From contig CAZCJA010000016.1 in NCBI GenBank assembly GCA_964499015.1, positions 1 through 35,768 of the forward strand: DNA of 35,768 bases. Reading direction: 5' to 3'. Shown here piece after piece: positions 14,541 through 22,312 of this stretch. The notes beneath the pieces are model-generated. The model worked only from the letters and a program-made list of their open reading frames with translations, did no database searches and had not been told where the DNA came from. Origin of the DNA: CAZCJA01 sp964499015 (GTDB taxonomy: Bacteria > Elusimicrobiota > Elusimicrobia > F11). The position numbers and the translations under genes are program-made. How positions within the stretch are numbered: position 1 is the stretch's first letter; each line of letters opens with the position of its first letter.

Positions 14541-15025
14541 TGACTAAATCCGAAGAAGCTCAGGCTCGCGCCGCGGCCACAAACCGCCATGCGCTGGCGA
14601 AGTACGAAATCCTCGAGACGTTGGAAGCGGGGGTGGTCCTAACCGGCCCCGAAGTAAAGTCCCTGCGTGCGGGGCGCGTCAACCTTCAGGAAGGGTTCGT
14701 CCGTATGAATGAGGACAGCGCGGAGCTGTGGAACGTGCACATCTCGCCGTACACGCAAGGTTCTCTCCACGTCGTTCAAGAGCCGCTGCGCACGCGCAAG
14801 CTGCTTCTTCATCAGCGCGAAATCGAAAAGTGGAAAGGGAAAACGATGTTGAAGGGGCTGACCGTGGTGCCCTTGGAAATTTATTTCAATAAAGGCGGCT
14901 ACGCGAAGGTGCGCATCGCGCTCGCTCGCGGGAAAAAAGCGCCGGACCGCCGGGAAGACATTAAGAAACGCACCGTCGAACGCGAGACGCGGCGGGATTT
15001 TGGCGGGAAGTACCGAATAAAATAA
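14540..15025 (+). CDS. smpB: SsrA-binding protein SmpB
   Basis: The 161-residue protein has the SmpB hallmarks: NRHALAKYEILETLEAGVVL followed by TGPEVKSLRAGRVNL, NVHISPYTQGS, the RKLLLHQREI helix, and the C-terminal basic tail ending RDFGGKYRIK. It binds tmRNA (encoded at 4283-4633) and helps it enter stalled ribosomes. The best start, giving MTKSEEAQ, is the ATG at 14540, whose A is the discriminator base of tRNA-Leu; the only upstream alternative is a GTG at 14516 within the tRNA T arm. No Shine-Dalgarno is visible. Initiation must therefore use RNA in which the tRNA 3' end is uncut. Confidence 0.93.
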   Translation: MTKSEEAQARAAATNRHALAKYEILETLEAGVVLTGPEVKSLRAGRVNLQEGFVRMNEDSAELWNVHISPYTQGSLHVVQEPLRTRKLLLHQREIEKWKGKTMLKGLTVVPLEIYFNKGGYAKVRIALARGKKAPDRREDIKKRTVERETRRDFGGKYRIK

Positions 15026-15030
15026 TTTTA

Positions 15031-15118
15031 GTCCGGCTTCGTTCCTTTGGAACTACGCCGGACGGTCTTCGGAGTGATCGCTCGGCTTGCCGGGCGTAGC
15101 TCCGAAGGAGCGAAGACC
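15031..15118 (+). repeat. Compact intergenic hairpin element abutting tRNA-Ser
   Basis: Hairpin 1 pairs GTCCGGC (15031-15037) with GCCGGAC (15057-15063), with an inner GTTCC/GGAAC. Hairpin 2 pairs GGTCTTCG (15064-15071) with CGAAGACC (15111-15118) and contains CGCTCGG/CCGGGCG (15080-15086 with 15091-15097). The two are directly joined, and the second ends on the base before the tRNA. The GGCTTCG...TACGCC style is that of dispersed intergenic repeats in several uncultured bacterial lineages. Copy number cannot be seen here. Confidence 0.7.
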
Positions 15119-15205
15119 GGAGAGGTGGCTGAGTGGTTGAAAGCGCTCGCCTCGAAAGCGTGTAGGGCTTAACGGCTCTCGTGGGTTCGAATCCCACCCT
15201 CTCCG
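15119..15205 (+). tRNA. tRNA-Ser (anticodon CGA)
   Basis: Acceptor GGAGAGG pairs with CCTCTCC, discriminator G. The anticodon loop is CTCGAAA (CGA). The anticodon stem CTCGC/GCGTG has one T-T mismatch. A long variable arm (class II) and T arm GTGGG-TTCGAAT-CCCAC are present. No CCA is encoded. Confidence 0.93.
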
Positions 15206-15220
15206 TTGTTTTAAAACCCT

Positions 15221-15249
15221 CGCATGCGCATGCGCGTATCGCATGCGAT
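15221..15249 (-). repeat. GCATGCG palindrome pair, copy B (inverted order)
   Basis: CGCATGCGCATGCG (15221-15234) is followed by ATCGCATGCGAT (15238-15249). This is copy A of 12807-12837 read on the other strand, with small differences at the outer edge of the larger palindrome. It lies 15 bases after tRNA-Ser(CGA). Confidence 0.82.
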
Positions 15250-15263
15250 CTAGGAACGGATCC

Positions 15264-16388
15264 ATGTTAAAAATAAAACGGTTATTAATTCTCATTGGAA
15301 TTTCCTGTGTCGTTAACGTGAACGCTCAAAACGGCGTCCAAGACGTCGATGTGCGCGTTGAGCCGTCCTACGTGTCTCCAAACGGCGACGGCATTCAGGA
15401 TAACCTGTTTTTTTACCCGGTTTTCGGCGACAACTCGAGCGTGACGCGCTGGCGTTTGTTTATCCGCACCAAGAAGGGCCGCAGCGTTCACCGCTTGGAA
15501 GGCACGCATTTGCCCGCGCTGATTAAATGGGATGGCAAGATGAAAAAGGCGGCGATGATCGGGCCCGGTGAATACACGGCGACCCTGGAAGTAACGGGCC
15601 GCGGCTTTAAGGAGATATCTCTCGCGGAACCGTTTTTCGCCGATAATGCGGCGCCGGTCTCGAGCCTGTCCGTTTCCACGGCCGTGCTCGACCAATCCGT
15701 GCTCAGCGATCAGGTGCTGGCATTTACTCCGGCGGTGCAGGACGCCTCGCCGCTTGAACGCTGGCAGCTGCAGATTTTAGACCAGACCGGACGAACTGTT
15801 TACGTTGACTGGGGAACGGGGACCGTGCGCAATATCGTCTGGGACGGGAAAGGCAAGGAAACGAACGTGCTGGTCCCGCTTGGTCCGTACAAGGCGGTGT
15901 TTCAGGCCTGGGACATGGCGGGCAATGCCTCCGAACCGGCCGCGGTGGATTTGCAGGTGAATGTCTCGGCGCGTGAAATGCTGATGGCCGTTTTAAAAAT
16001 TATTTCCGTTCATGAAACCGACATCGGCTTGATCGTGCAGGTAAAGCGGCCCGTGAATTTTACGTTCGACGGCGACAAGCCGGTGCTCACCTCCGCGGGC
16101 GAAGAGACGATGCGCGAAGTGGCGATTCTGGCCAACGCCTATTCGCAGGCCCCGATTCGACTCGATGGTTATTCGCGCGCGGCCGGCAAGGCGGGCGTGG
16201 ACCGCGATTTGGGAAGCATGTACGCCTGGCAGCTGTACAGTTATCTCGTTAAGAAGGGGAATGTGAAGGCCTCGCGCATTCAAGTGCGCGGCCGCGGGCG
16301 TTCGGCGATGTTCAACCGCCGCGGCGCGGGTGTGCCCGTCCTTAACGACGGTGTAGAAGTTATTCTGGAAGGCAGCGGAAACTGGTAA
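15264..16388 (+). CDS. Envelope protein with FlgD-like Ig segments and a degenerate OmpA-like C-terminal domain
   Basis: The start at 15264 follows an AGGA ribosome site at good spacing and gives a signal peptide (MLKIKRLLILIGISCVVNVN, cleaved before or near AQNG). The 374-residue protein has a calcium-binding-like SPNGDGIQDN motif, then two beta-rich Ig-like segments typical of FlgD-like repeats (WRLFIRTKKGRSVHRLEG, and WQLQILDQTGRTVYVDWG followed by KAVFQAWDMAGNAS). The last 120 residues resemble an OmpA-type peptidoglycan-binding domain (TSAGEETMREVAILANAYSQ, then IRLDGYSRAAG). The usual NxxLSxxRA motif is replaced by VDRDLGSMYAWQ, so binding to peptidoglycan is doubtful. The role is probably structural. 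Confidence 0.6.
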   Translation: MLKIKRLLILIGISCVVNVNAQNGVQDVDVRVEPSYVSPNGDGIQDNLFFYPVFGDNSSVTRWRLFIRTKKGRSVHRLEGTHLPALIKWDGKMKKAAMIGPGEYTATLEVTGRGFKEISLAEPFFADNAAPVSSLSVSTAVLDQSVLSDQVLAFTPAVQDASPLERWQLQILDQTGRTVYVDWGTGTVRNIVWDGKGKETNVLVPLGPYKAVFQAWDMAGNASEPAAVDLQVNVSAREMLMAVLKIISVHETDIGLIVQVKRPVNFTFDGDKPVLTSAGEETMREVAILANAYSQAPIRLDGYSRAAGKAGVDRDLGSMYAWQLYSYLVKKGNVKASRIQVRGRGRSAMFNRRGAGVPVLNDGVEVILEGSGNW

Positions 16389-16403
16389 AAGCCTAGGCTT
16401 CTT

Positions 16404-16495
<92 letters not shown>

Positions 16496-16501
16496 TTTTT
16501 C

Positions 16502-16507
16502 TATTAT
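16502..16507 (+). promoter_or_regulatory. Possible -10 box for tRNA-Ala
   Basis: TATTAT lies 17 bases before the mature tRNA, directly after the T run that follows tRNA-Ser(GGA). No clear -35 is present. Confidence 0.3.
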
Positions 16508-16524
16508 CCGTACCCGTCACACCT

Positions 16525-16597
<73 letters not shown>

Positions 16598-16630
16598 TTT
16601 TTTTTAAACCCCCATCATAACGGAGACGTC

Positions 16631-17257
16631 ATGTTCGGACTTATACCCAAAGAGATGCAATTTTTCGACATTCTTGAAAGCGCCGCGGCCAACGCGTACA
16701 AGGCCTGCGTGGCTTTCAAATCCCTCATGCACAACTGGTCGGAGAGCTCACCGGACTTTCAGAAAGTGCGCGATATCGAAACCGAAGGCGACCTGCTCAC
16801 CCACGAAATCATCGATAAATTGAACCGCACGTTTATCACGCCGATTGACCGGGAAGATATTCACCAACTGGCCGGTGAAATCGACGATGTTTGCGACATT
16901 CTCCAAGCGTTGTCCGACCGCATGCAGCTTTACGATCTGGGAAAAACCATTCCCGAAACGATGATCAAAATGACGGATTTGCTGGAGCAGAGCTGCAAAA
17001 CGATGGAATTGGCGGTGAAGGAAATCCATAATTTGAGCCGCAATAGCCGCGTTCACGATCACTGCATCGAGATCAAGCGGATTGAAAACGAAACCGATGA
17101 TTTGCTTAAGCATGCCCTTGCCGCGCTGTTCAAACTCAAAGACGATCCGATGTACGTGATGAAGTGGAAGGAAATCTACGAAACCATTGAGCATGCGCAC
17201 GACAAGCTCGCCGGAATCGCCAACACTCTCGAAGGCATCATCGTTAAAAACGCATGA
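16631..17257 (+). CDS. DUF47/PhoU-like accessory protein of PiT phosphate transporter
   Basis: The 208-residue protein is all-helical and fits the DUF47 (YkaA-type) relatives of PhoU: FFDILESAAANAYKACVAFK at the start, then an acidic metal-binding-like pair of motifs RDIETEGDLLTHEI and IKRIENETDDLLKHAL, and TPIDREDIHQLAGEIDDVCD between them. A GGAG site precedes the ATG. It overlaps by four bases the PiT transporter gene, the usual partner. It is thought to modulate phosphate uptake on the cytoplasmic side. Confidence 0.88.
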   Translation: MFGLIPKEMQFFDILESAAANAYKACVAFKSLMHNWSESSPDFQKVRDIETEGDLLTHEIIDKLNRTFITPIDREDIHQLAGEIDDVCDILQALSDRMQLYDLGKTIPETMIKMTDLLEQSCKTMELAVKEIHNLSRNSRVHDHCIEIKRIENETDDLLKHALAALFKLKDDPMYVMKWKEIYETIEHAHDKLAGIANTLEGIIVKNA

Positions 17258-18243
17258 ACTTTTCCCACCTGACGCCGCTTTTAATCGCGGTCATTCTGGT
17301 CGCCCTGTTTTTTGATTTCACCAATGGCTGGAACGACTCCGCCAACGCCATTGCCACGGTTGTTTCAACCCGGGTTTTGTCCCCGCTGAACGCGGTGATG
17401 ATCGCCGCTGTGTTGAATGTGGCGGGAGCCTTCTTTTCGACGCGGGTGGCCAAGACGGTGGGAGGCGATTTGGTGGACGCTTCTCTGATAACGCCGACCA
17501 CGATTTTGGCCGCGATGATCGCCGCGACGTTATGGAATGGGGCCATGACACTCGCAAAAATGCCGGTGTCCGGTTCGCATGCGTTGATTGGTGGATTGAT
17601 TGGGGCGGCCATCGGCACCTCGGGCATTGCCAGTATTAAAGCGGCGGGCGTGGTCAAAGTATTAATCGCCCTGTTGGTGTCGCCGCTCTTGGGCATCGCT
17701 TGCGGTTTCTTTTTTATGGTTGCTCTGATGTGGATTTTCCGCCGGTCCGCTCCTTCAACGCTAAACCGCCATTTCGGCCGGCTGCAAATTCTTTCCGCTA
17801 GTTTTATGGCGTTCAGCCACGGAACCAACGACGCGCAAAAAGTAATGGGCATTATCACGCTGGCATTGGTGGCTGGCGGCGCTCAGACAACCATGGATGT
17901 TCCCTATTGGGTCATGGTGGTTTGCGCTCTGGTGATGGGCCTTGGCACGGCGGCCGGTGGCTGGGGTGTTATTAAAACCCTGGGGCATAGCCTGATGAAG
18001 CTGCAGCCCATTCATGGATTTGCCGCCGAAACGGCGTCGGTGGGCGTTCTCATGAGCGCAGCGGCCATGGGCGTGCCGGTCAGCACCACCCACGTCATGA
18101 CCAGTTCAATCATCGGTGTCGGTAGCGCTAAAAAGTTTTCCGCGGTCAAATGGGGGCTCGGAACCAAGATCGTTCTGGCTTGGATTTTCACTTTTCCATG
18201 CACCATGATTGTGGCCGGCGTTCTTTCTATTTTTCTTCATTAA
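17254..18243 (+). CDS. pit: Low-affinity inorganic phosphate transporter, PiT family
   Basis: The 329-residue membrane protein shows the duplicated PiT signature: DFTNGWNDSANAIATVVST near residues 22-40 and FSHGTNDAQKVMGII in the second half, plus MPVSGSHALIGGLIG and VPVSTTHVMTSSIIG. About ten membrane helices are expected. It co-transports phosphate with cations across the inner membrane. The ATG overlaps the DUF47 stop (ATGA), so the pair is translated together. A short terminator follows. Confidence 0.92.
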   Translation: MNFSHLTPLLIAVILVALFFDFTNGWNDSANAIATVVSTRVLSPLNAVMIAAVLNVAGAFFSTRVAKTVGGDLVDASLITPTTILAAMIAATLWNGAMTLAKMPVSGSHALIGGLIGAAIGTSGIASIKAAGVVKVLIALLVSPLLGIACGFFFMVALMWIFRRSAPSTLNRHFGRLQILSASFMAFSHGTNDAQKVMGIITLALVAGGAQTTMDVPYWVMVVCALVMGLGTAAGGWGVIKTLGHSLMKLQPIHGFAAETASVGVLMSAAAMGVPVSTTHVMTSSIIGVGSAKKFSAVKWGLGTKIVLAWIFTFPCTMIVAGVLSIFLH

Positions 18244-18265
18244 ATCCGCCCAAAATTCCTTCCTG

Positions 18266-18289
18266 GGCGCCTTATGCGCCTTTTCTTTT
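18266..18289 (+). terminator. Intrinsic terminator after the phosphate transporter
   Basis: A five-pair GC stem GGCGC/GCGCC with a CTTAT loop is followed by TTTTCTTTT. The stem is short, so strength is uncertain. Confidence 0.5.
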
Positions 18290-18329
18290 CGCCCTTGAAA
18301 AACCCTCCAATTTGGCGAATCCTTACTAG

Positions 18330-20285
18330 ATGCGCCGTCCTGTCAAAAGAGCTTTAAAAGTAGCGTCGTTCTTGGTTCTGTTCGCGCCCATGTTTTTGGG
18401 GGCGAACGTGAAGCTGCGGATCTATTTGAAAGACGGCTCCCTTCAGGCCGGCAATATGGTCAAGGAAGACGAAACGCAATTCATCGTGTTGACCAAGGAA
18501 GGCCGCGTTGAAATTTTGAAAACGAACATCATGTTCGTCAACGGCAAAACGCTCTCGCAGTGGAATGCGCGCCCGGATAAAACCTATTCCACCGAAATCC
18601 TTCCGTCCGATGTTCCCGATCGCGCGTTCATCAACGACAAGGCCGAGCTGCCGCCGCCGGTGCAATTGCCAGTGATCACCAAACCCGTCACGCCGCCTCC
18701 GGCTATCGCCGCGAAAACCGTTGACGCGGAGAAACCGGTGGAGCAGGCCGCTCCGGTGGAAGTGGAAGATGTTAAGCCAGAGGTCGCTCGCAACGAAGAG
18801 CCGATCGATTTGATTCGTGACGCCGCCAACGCGGAAGCGTTCAAGAAAATTAAGGCCCAGCAGGCGGAAAAGACAAAACCGAAGCCAGTGGAAGAAAAAG
18901 TCGCCTCGGCGCCCGTCGAACCGGTCCCGTCTAAAATGGCCATTCCGGTTGCGGAAACGCCGCGCACCAAGAAAAAACGCGTGAAACCGGTGGAGACGGT
19001 CGCCGCGCCGGCCGTTGCGGAGCCTGAGCGTCAGCGCCCCGTGCGTCCGGGGAAATTCGACCGCGAAGGCTACGCGATCAACCATTACAATTTGGCCCAG
19101 GAATATTTTGCGCAGGGTGAGCCGGGACGCGCCGCGCAGGAGCTGCATATCGCGCACACGCTGAACAAGTGGGACGAAAAGACGGCGCTGGCGCTCGGCA
19201 CGTTCTATAAAGACGCCGGTGTTCTTCCCCGCGCCCGTAAATATTTGGACCTGCCCGCCCTGCGTAAAAAACCGGAAATTCAGGCGATGCATGCCGAGAT
19301 GGCTGAAATTGAAAAATGGCGCGGCTATTGGCCGTGGATCTATGCTGGTTCGTTCCTCGGCGGCTTTATCGTTTCGCTTTTGGGCATCGCCCTGCTGCGC
19401 CGTACGCGCAAGCCTGCCGGACCGCCGCCGTTGGTGGTGACCTCTGAAAACATTGATGAAATCGCCGAGCAATTGGACGTTTCGGAACCGCTGCCAACCA
19501 TAGCACCCATGAAAGACATGGTTGTGCCGGGGCCGATGCTCGCGGCGAAGGACGAGAAGCCGGCGCAAAAACCCGTGTCGGCGTTCGACGACGTTTTCAA
19601 GATCGAGAAGCCGGATCCGGCGGCGCCAAAACCTTTTATTCAACCGTTGCCGCAGGAACCGCTGGCCAAGCCGCCGCTTAAGCCCGGTGAACCGCTGAAA
19701 CCTTTTGAGCCGATGCGCGAACCGCTGAAGCTGGAACCGCCGAGACGTGTTGAACCGAAACCAGTCGAGCCCGTCAGGCCGCCCGAGCCGGTGCGCGCGG
19801 AACCTGTCCATGTTGAACCCGTTAAACCCATTGAGCCGGTAAAAATACCCATGCCGATTCCGGAACCCGTTGCGGCCTTGCCGCCCGTCGAGCCAGCGCG
19901 GCCGTATGAACGGATTTTGGAAACCGAACGTGTTGTCTCCGAGTCGCTGGTGCGCGGCAACAAATTAGCGGCGGAAGGTAACATCGAAATGGCTCGCCGC
20001 GAATATCGGACGGCTGCCGCCCTCAATATGGCCAATGCCGACGCGCAACTGGGCCTCGCCTATCTTTGTTTCTTGCAGGAACAGTGGGAACTGGCCATGC
20101 AGCATTATCTAAATGCGCTGCAGATTAATCCGCGTTCCGCCGATGCCCATTACGGCCTCGGCCGCGTCCTTTCAGAATTGGGCCGTGTTGACGATGCAAT
20201 TCCGGAACTGCGCAAAGCGTTGGAGCTCGACCCCACCCTTTTTGACGCGCAAGAAACGCTCGCCTCCCTCGGCCAGTTGGCTTAA
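18330..20285 (+). CDS. Large TPR protein with Pro/Glu/Val-rich linkers and a central membrane helix
   Basis: The 651-residue product begins with a signal or anchor (residues 8-25) and a small beta domain (VKLRIYLKDGSLQAG to about 80). A low-complexity region (about 105-240) follows, then TPR-like helices (about 246-310), a membrane helix GYWPWIYAGSFLGGFIVSLL (about 332-356), a second Pro-rich linker with repeated E-P-V / K-P units (about 400-540), and C-terminal TPRs (about 545-651; ADAHYGLGRVLSELGRVDDA). I do not recognise a named family. The layout suggests a scaffold with TPR modules on both sides of the inner membrane. No strong Shine-Dalgarno is seen. Confidence 0.7.
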   Translation: MRRPVKRALKVASFLVLFAPMFLGANVKLRIYLKDGSLQAGNMVKEDETQFIVLTKEGRVEILKTNIMFVNGKTLSQWNARPDKTYSTEILPSDVPDRAFINDKAELPPPVQLPVITKPVTPPPAIAAKTVDAEKPVEQAAPVEVEDVKPEVARNEEPIDLIRDAANAEAFKKIKAQQAEKTKPKPVEEKVASAPVEPVPSKMAIPVAETPRTKKKRVKPVETVAAPAVAEPERQRPVRPGKFDREGYAINHYNLAQEYFAQGEPGRAAQELHIAHTLNKWDEKTALALGTFYKDAGVLPRARKYLDLPALRKKPEIQAMHAEMAEIEKWRGYWPWIYAGSFLGGFIVSLLGIALLRRTRKPAGPPPLVVTSENIDEIAEQLDVSEPLPTIAPMKDMVVPGPMLAAKDEKPAQKPVSAFDDVFKIEKPDPAAPKPFIQPLPQEPLAKPPLKPGEPLKPFEPMREPLKLEPPRRVEPKPVEPVRPPEPVRAEPVHVEPVKPIEPVKIPMPIPEPVAALPPVEPARPYERILETERVVSESLVRGNKLAAEGNIEMARREYRTAAALNMANADAQLGLAYLCFLQEQWELAMQHYLNALQINPRSADAHYGLGRVLSELGRVDDAIPELRKALELDPTLFDAQETLASLGQLA

Positions 20286-20307
20286 ATCCTCGTCGGAAAA
20301 CAGCCCG

Positions 20308-20335
20308 TTGACAGTCCCGCCTTGCTTTTTGTAGT
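20308..20335 (+). promoter_or_regulatory. Promoter of the 2-oxoacid oxidoreductase operon
   Basis: TTGACA (20308-20313) and TGTAGT (20330-20335) are 16 bases apart, followed by TTCC. This matches the amt promoter layout. The leader to the ATG would be about 120 bases and includes CAGGT/ACCTG (20375-20379 with 20400-20404) and a GGG-ATAA-CCC hairpin; I recognise no riboswitch in it. Confidence 0.55.
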
Positions 20336-20463
20336 TTCCACCTCACAATTTTCTCGCCACACCCCCCTAATTATCAGGTCCAATCACATTGACGTGAATA
20401 CCTGGGCAACATCGCCAAGGGATAACCCTAGGCAGGGGCTTAACTATAAGGAGACACATTAAT

Positions 20464-22299
20464 ATGCCGACAAAAAACCGCGCTGTAGTATGGATCGGAG
20501 GAGCTGCCGGAGACGGTATTGCTTCAACCGGAGACATTTTCTGTAAGACCGCTTCCCGAATGGGTTTGTGGGTATGCGCCTACAACAGCTACCAATCGGT
20601 GATCCGCGGCGGCCACGTTTATTACCAGGTCCAAATCGGCGGCGGCGAACAGGTTCTCTCCCACGGCGACCAGCCGGACGTTCTCGTAGCCCTGAATCAA
20701 GACACGATTGACCGCCACGCCGAGAAGGTCCTTGAAGGCGGCGCCATTATTTTCAACAAAGACAAGATTAAGCTCGAAGGCCTCAAAATCCGCTCCAACG
20801 TTCAAATCATCGCCATCCCCGTCGACGAACTCACCAAAGAATACGGCCGCAACCCCATTATGCAAAACACCGTCGACTGCGGCGCCCTCATTAATCTCCT
20901 TGGACTCGATTGGGGCATCTTCGAACAATCGGTGAATTCTATTTTCGGCAAAAAGAAATCGGAGATCGCTGAGTTGAACATCAACCTGGCGAAGAAAGGC
21001 GCGGAATTCGCCAAAGGCAACGCCAGGCCGCTGAATATTGCCTTGAAAGGCGACGGCAAAAAACGCGGCATCGTGACCGGTAACGCCATGTTGGCGTTCG
21101 GAGCGCTCGCCGGCGGTTGCAAATTTTACGCGGCGTATCCGATGACCCCGGCTTCCTCCGTCATGCACTGGCTTGCGCCTCGCGCGTCCAAATACGGCAT
21201 GGTGATGAAGCAGGTTGAAGATGAAATCGCAGCGGTGAACATCGCCATCGGCGCCGGCCAAATGGGCGTGCGCGCGATGACCGGTACGTCCGGCGGTGGT
21301 TTTGCCCTAATGACCGAAGGCATCAGCTTGTCCGCGATGCTTGAAACCCCGGTGGTTGTTATCCACGTCAGCCGCGGCGGGCCCTCAACCGGTCTTCCGA
21401 CCAAAACCGAACAGGCCGACCTTTTCCAGGATTTAGGCGCGGGGCAAGGCGATTATCCGAAACTCGTTATTGCTCCGATTACGGTATCCGATGCCTACCA
21501 CGCGTCGGTCGACGCCATGAACATGGCCGAGAAGTATCAAATCCCCGTCATTATCCTCTCCGACCTTTACCTTTCCGAACACGCTGAAACAATTGACGAC
21601 TCAACCATTACCGCGGACATCAAAATTGATCGCGGCGATATCGTCACCAGCGTTCCGGCTCCGGACCCGTCCAAAAACGACACCGAGAGCTGGTTCGTCC
21701 CGAAGAACCCGACCGAATACTGGCGCTACAAGGACACGCCTTCCGGCGTTTCGCCGCGCGCGTATCCGGGCACCGAAAACGCGATTTACACCTCGGCCTC
21801 GGACGAGCATGACGAAGAAGGCATCGTCATCTCCGACGTGTTCACCGATGAAGCGATCCGCATCAAAATGATGGACAAGCGCATGCGCAAAGTGGCCGGC
21901 ATTCTCAAAGATTCGCCGAAGCCCATCGTCACCGGCGCCAAAAACGCCGACTTCACGCTCGTCGGTTGGGGCTCGACCTTCAACGCGATCGAAGAGGTTC
22001 GCTTGGCCCTTGAAAAGAAAGGCAAAAGCGTCAACCATATCCACTTCCGCACCGTGTGGCCGCTGCATGCCGAAGAAACCTCGAAACTCCTGAACGCGGC
22101 CAAAAAGACCATCAACATCGAGAATAACTTCTCGAGCCAGATGGCCAAGCTGATCCGCATGGAGACCGGCTACCAGATGCACAATTTCATCAACAAATAT
22201 GATGGCGAGCCGTTTACGTTCGAATGGCTCATGAAAGAAGTCGAAGCCTGCATGTCCGGCAAATCCGCGAACAAAGCGGAACTCGCCGGCGTGCGCTAA
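20464..22299 (+). CDS. korA: 2-oxoacid:ferredoxin oxidoreductase, fused gamma-alpha subunit
   Basis: The 611-residue protein combines a gamma domain (about 1-190; GGAAGDGIASTGDIF, YQSVIRGGHVYYQVQIG) with an alpha/pyrimidine-binding domain (about 200-600; AYPMTPASSVMHWLA, VKQVEDEIAAVNIAIGAG-like segment, RGGPSTGLPTKTEQADL). This gamma-alpha fusion is typical of 2-oxoglutarate-type enzymes (KorA) and some related oxidoreductases. With the beta subunit it oxidatively decarboxylates a 2-oxoacid using CoA and ferredoxin. An AAGGAG site precedes the ATG. Substrate 2-oxoglutarate is favoured by architecture and by the nearby malate dehydrogenase, but is not proven. Confidence 0.88.
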   Translation: MPTKNRAVVWIGGAAGDGIASTGDIFCKTASRMGLWVCAYNSYQSVIRGGHVYYQVQIGGGEQVLSHGDQPDVLVALNQDTIDRHAEKVLEGGAIIFNKDKIKLEGLKIRSNVQIIAIPVDELTKEYGRNPIMQNTVDCGALINLLGLDWGIFEQSVNSIFGKKKSEIAELNINLAKKGAEFAKGNARPLNIALKGDGKKRGIVTGNAMLAFGALAGGCKFYAAYPMTPASSVMHWLAPRASKYGMVMKQVEDEIAAVNIAIGAGQMGVRAMTGTSGGGFALMTEGISLSAMLETPVVVIHVSRGGPSTGLPTKTEQADLFQDLGAGQGDYPKLVIAPITVSDAYHASVDAMNMAEKYQIPVIILSDLYLSEHAETIDDSTITADIKIDRGDIVTSVPAPDPSKNDTESWFVPKNPTEYWRYKDTPSGVSPRAYPGTENAIYTSASDEHDEEGIVISDVFTDEAIRIKMMDKRMRKVAGILKDSPKPIVTGAKNADFTLVGWGSTFNAIEEVRLALEKKGKSVNHIHFRTVWPLHAEETSKLLNAAKKTINIENNFSSQMAKLIRMETGYQMHNFINKYDGEPFTFEWLMKEVEACMSGKSANKAELAGVR

Positions 22300-22312
22300 A
22301 AGGAGCTTTACA

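Noticed and set aside
12807..15249. GCATGCG repeats as a CRISPR array
   Set aside because: There are only two short palindromic clusters 2.4 kb apart, without regular repeats or spacers.
18354..19811. 485-codon open frame on the minus strand opposite the large TPR gene
   Set aside because: The plus-strand gene has a signal peptide, membrane helix and TPRs; the antisense frame is Arg/Phe-rich and matches nothing.
20384..20397. TCAC-ATTGAC-GTGA hairpin in the oxidoreductase leader as another ANTAR site
   Set aside because: The loop has A1 and G4, but the next six-base loop (AACATC) lacks G4 and no terminator follows, so there is nothing to antiterminate.
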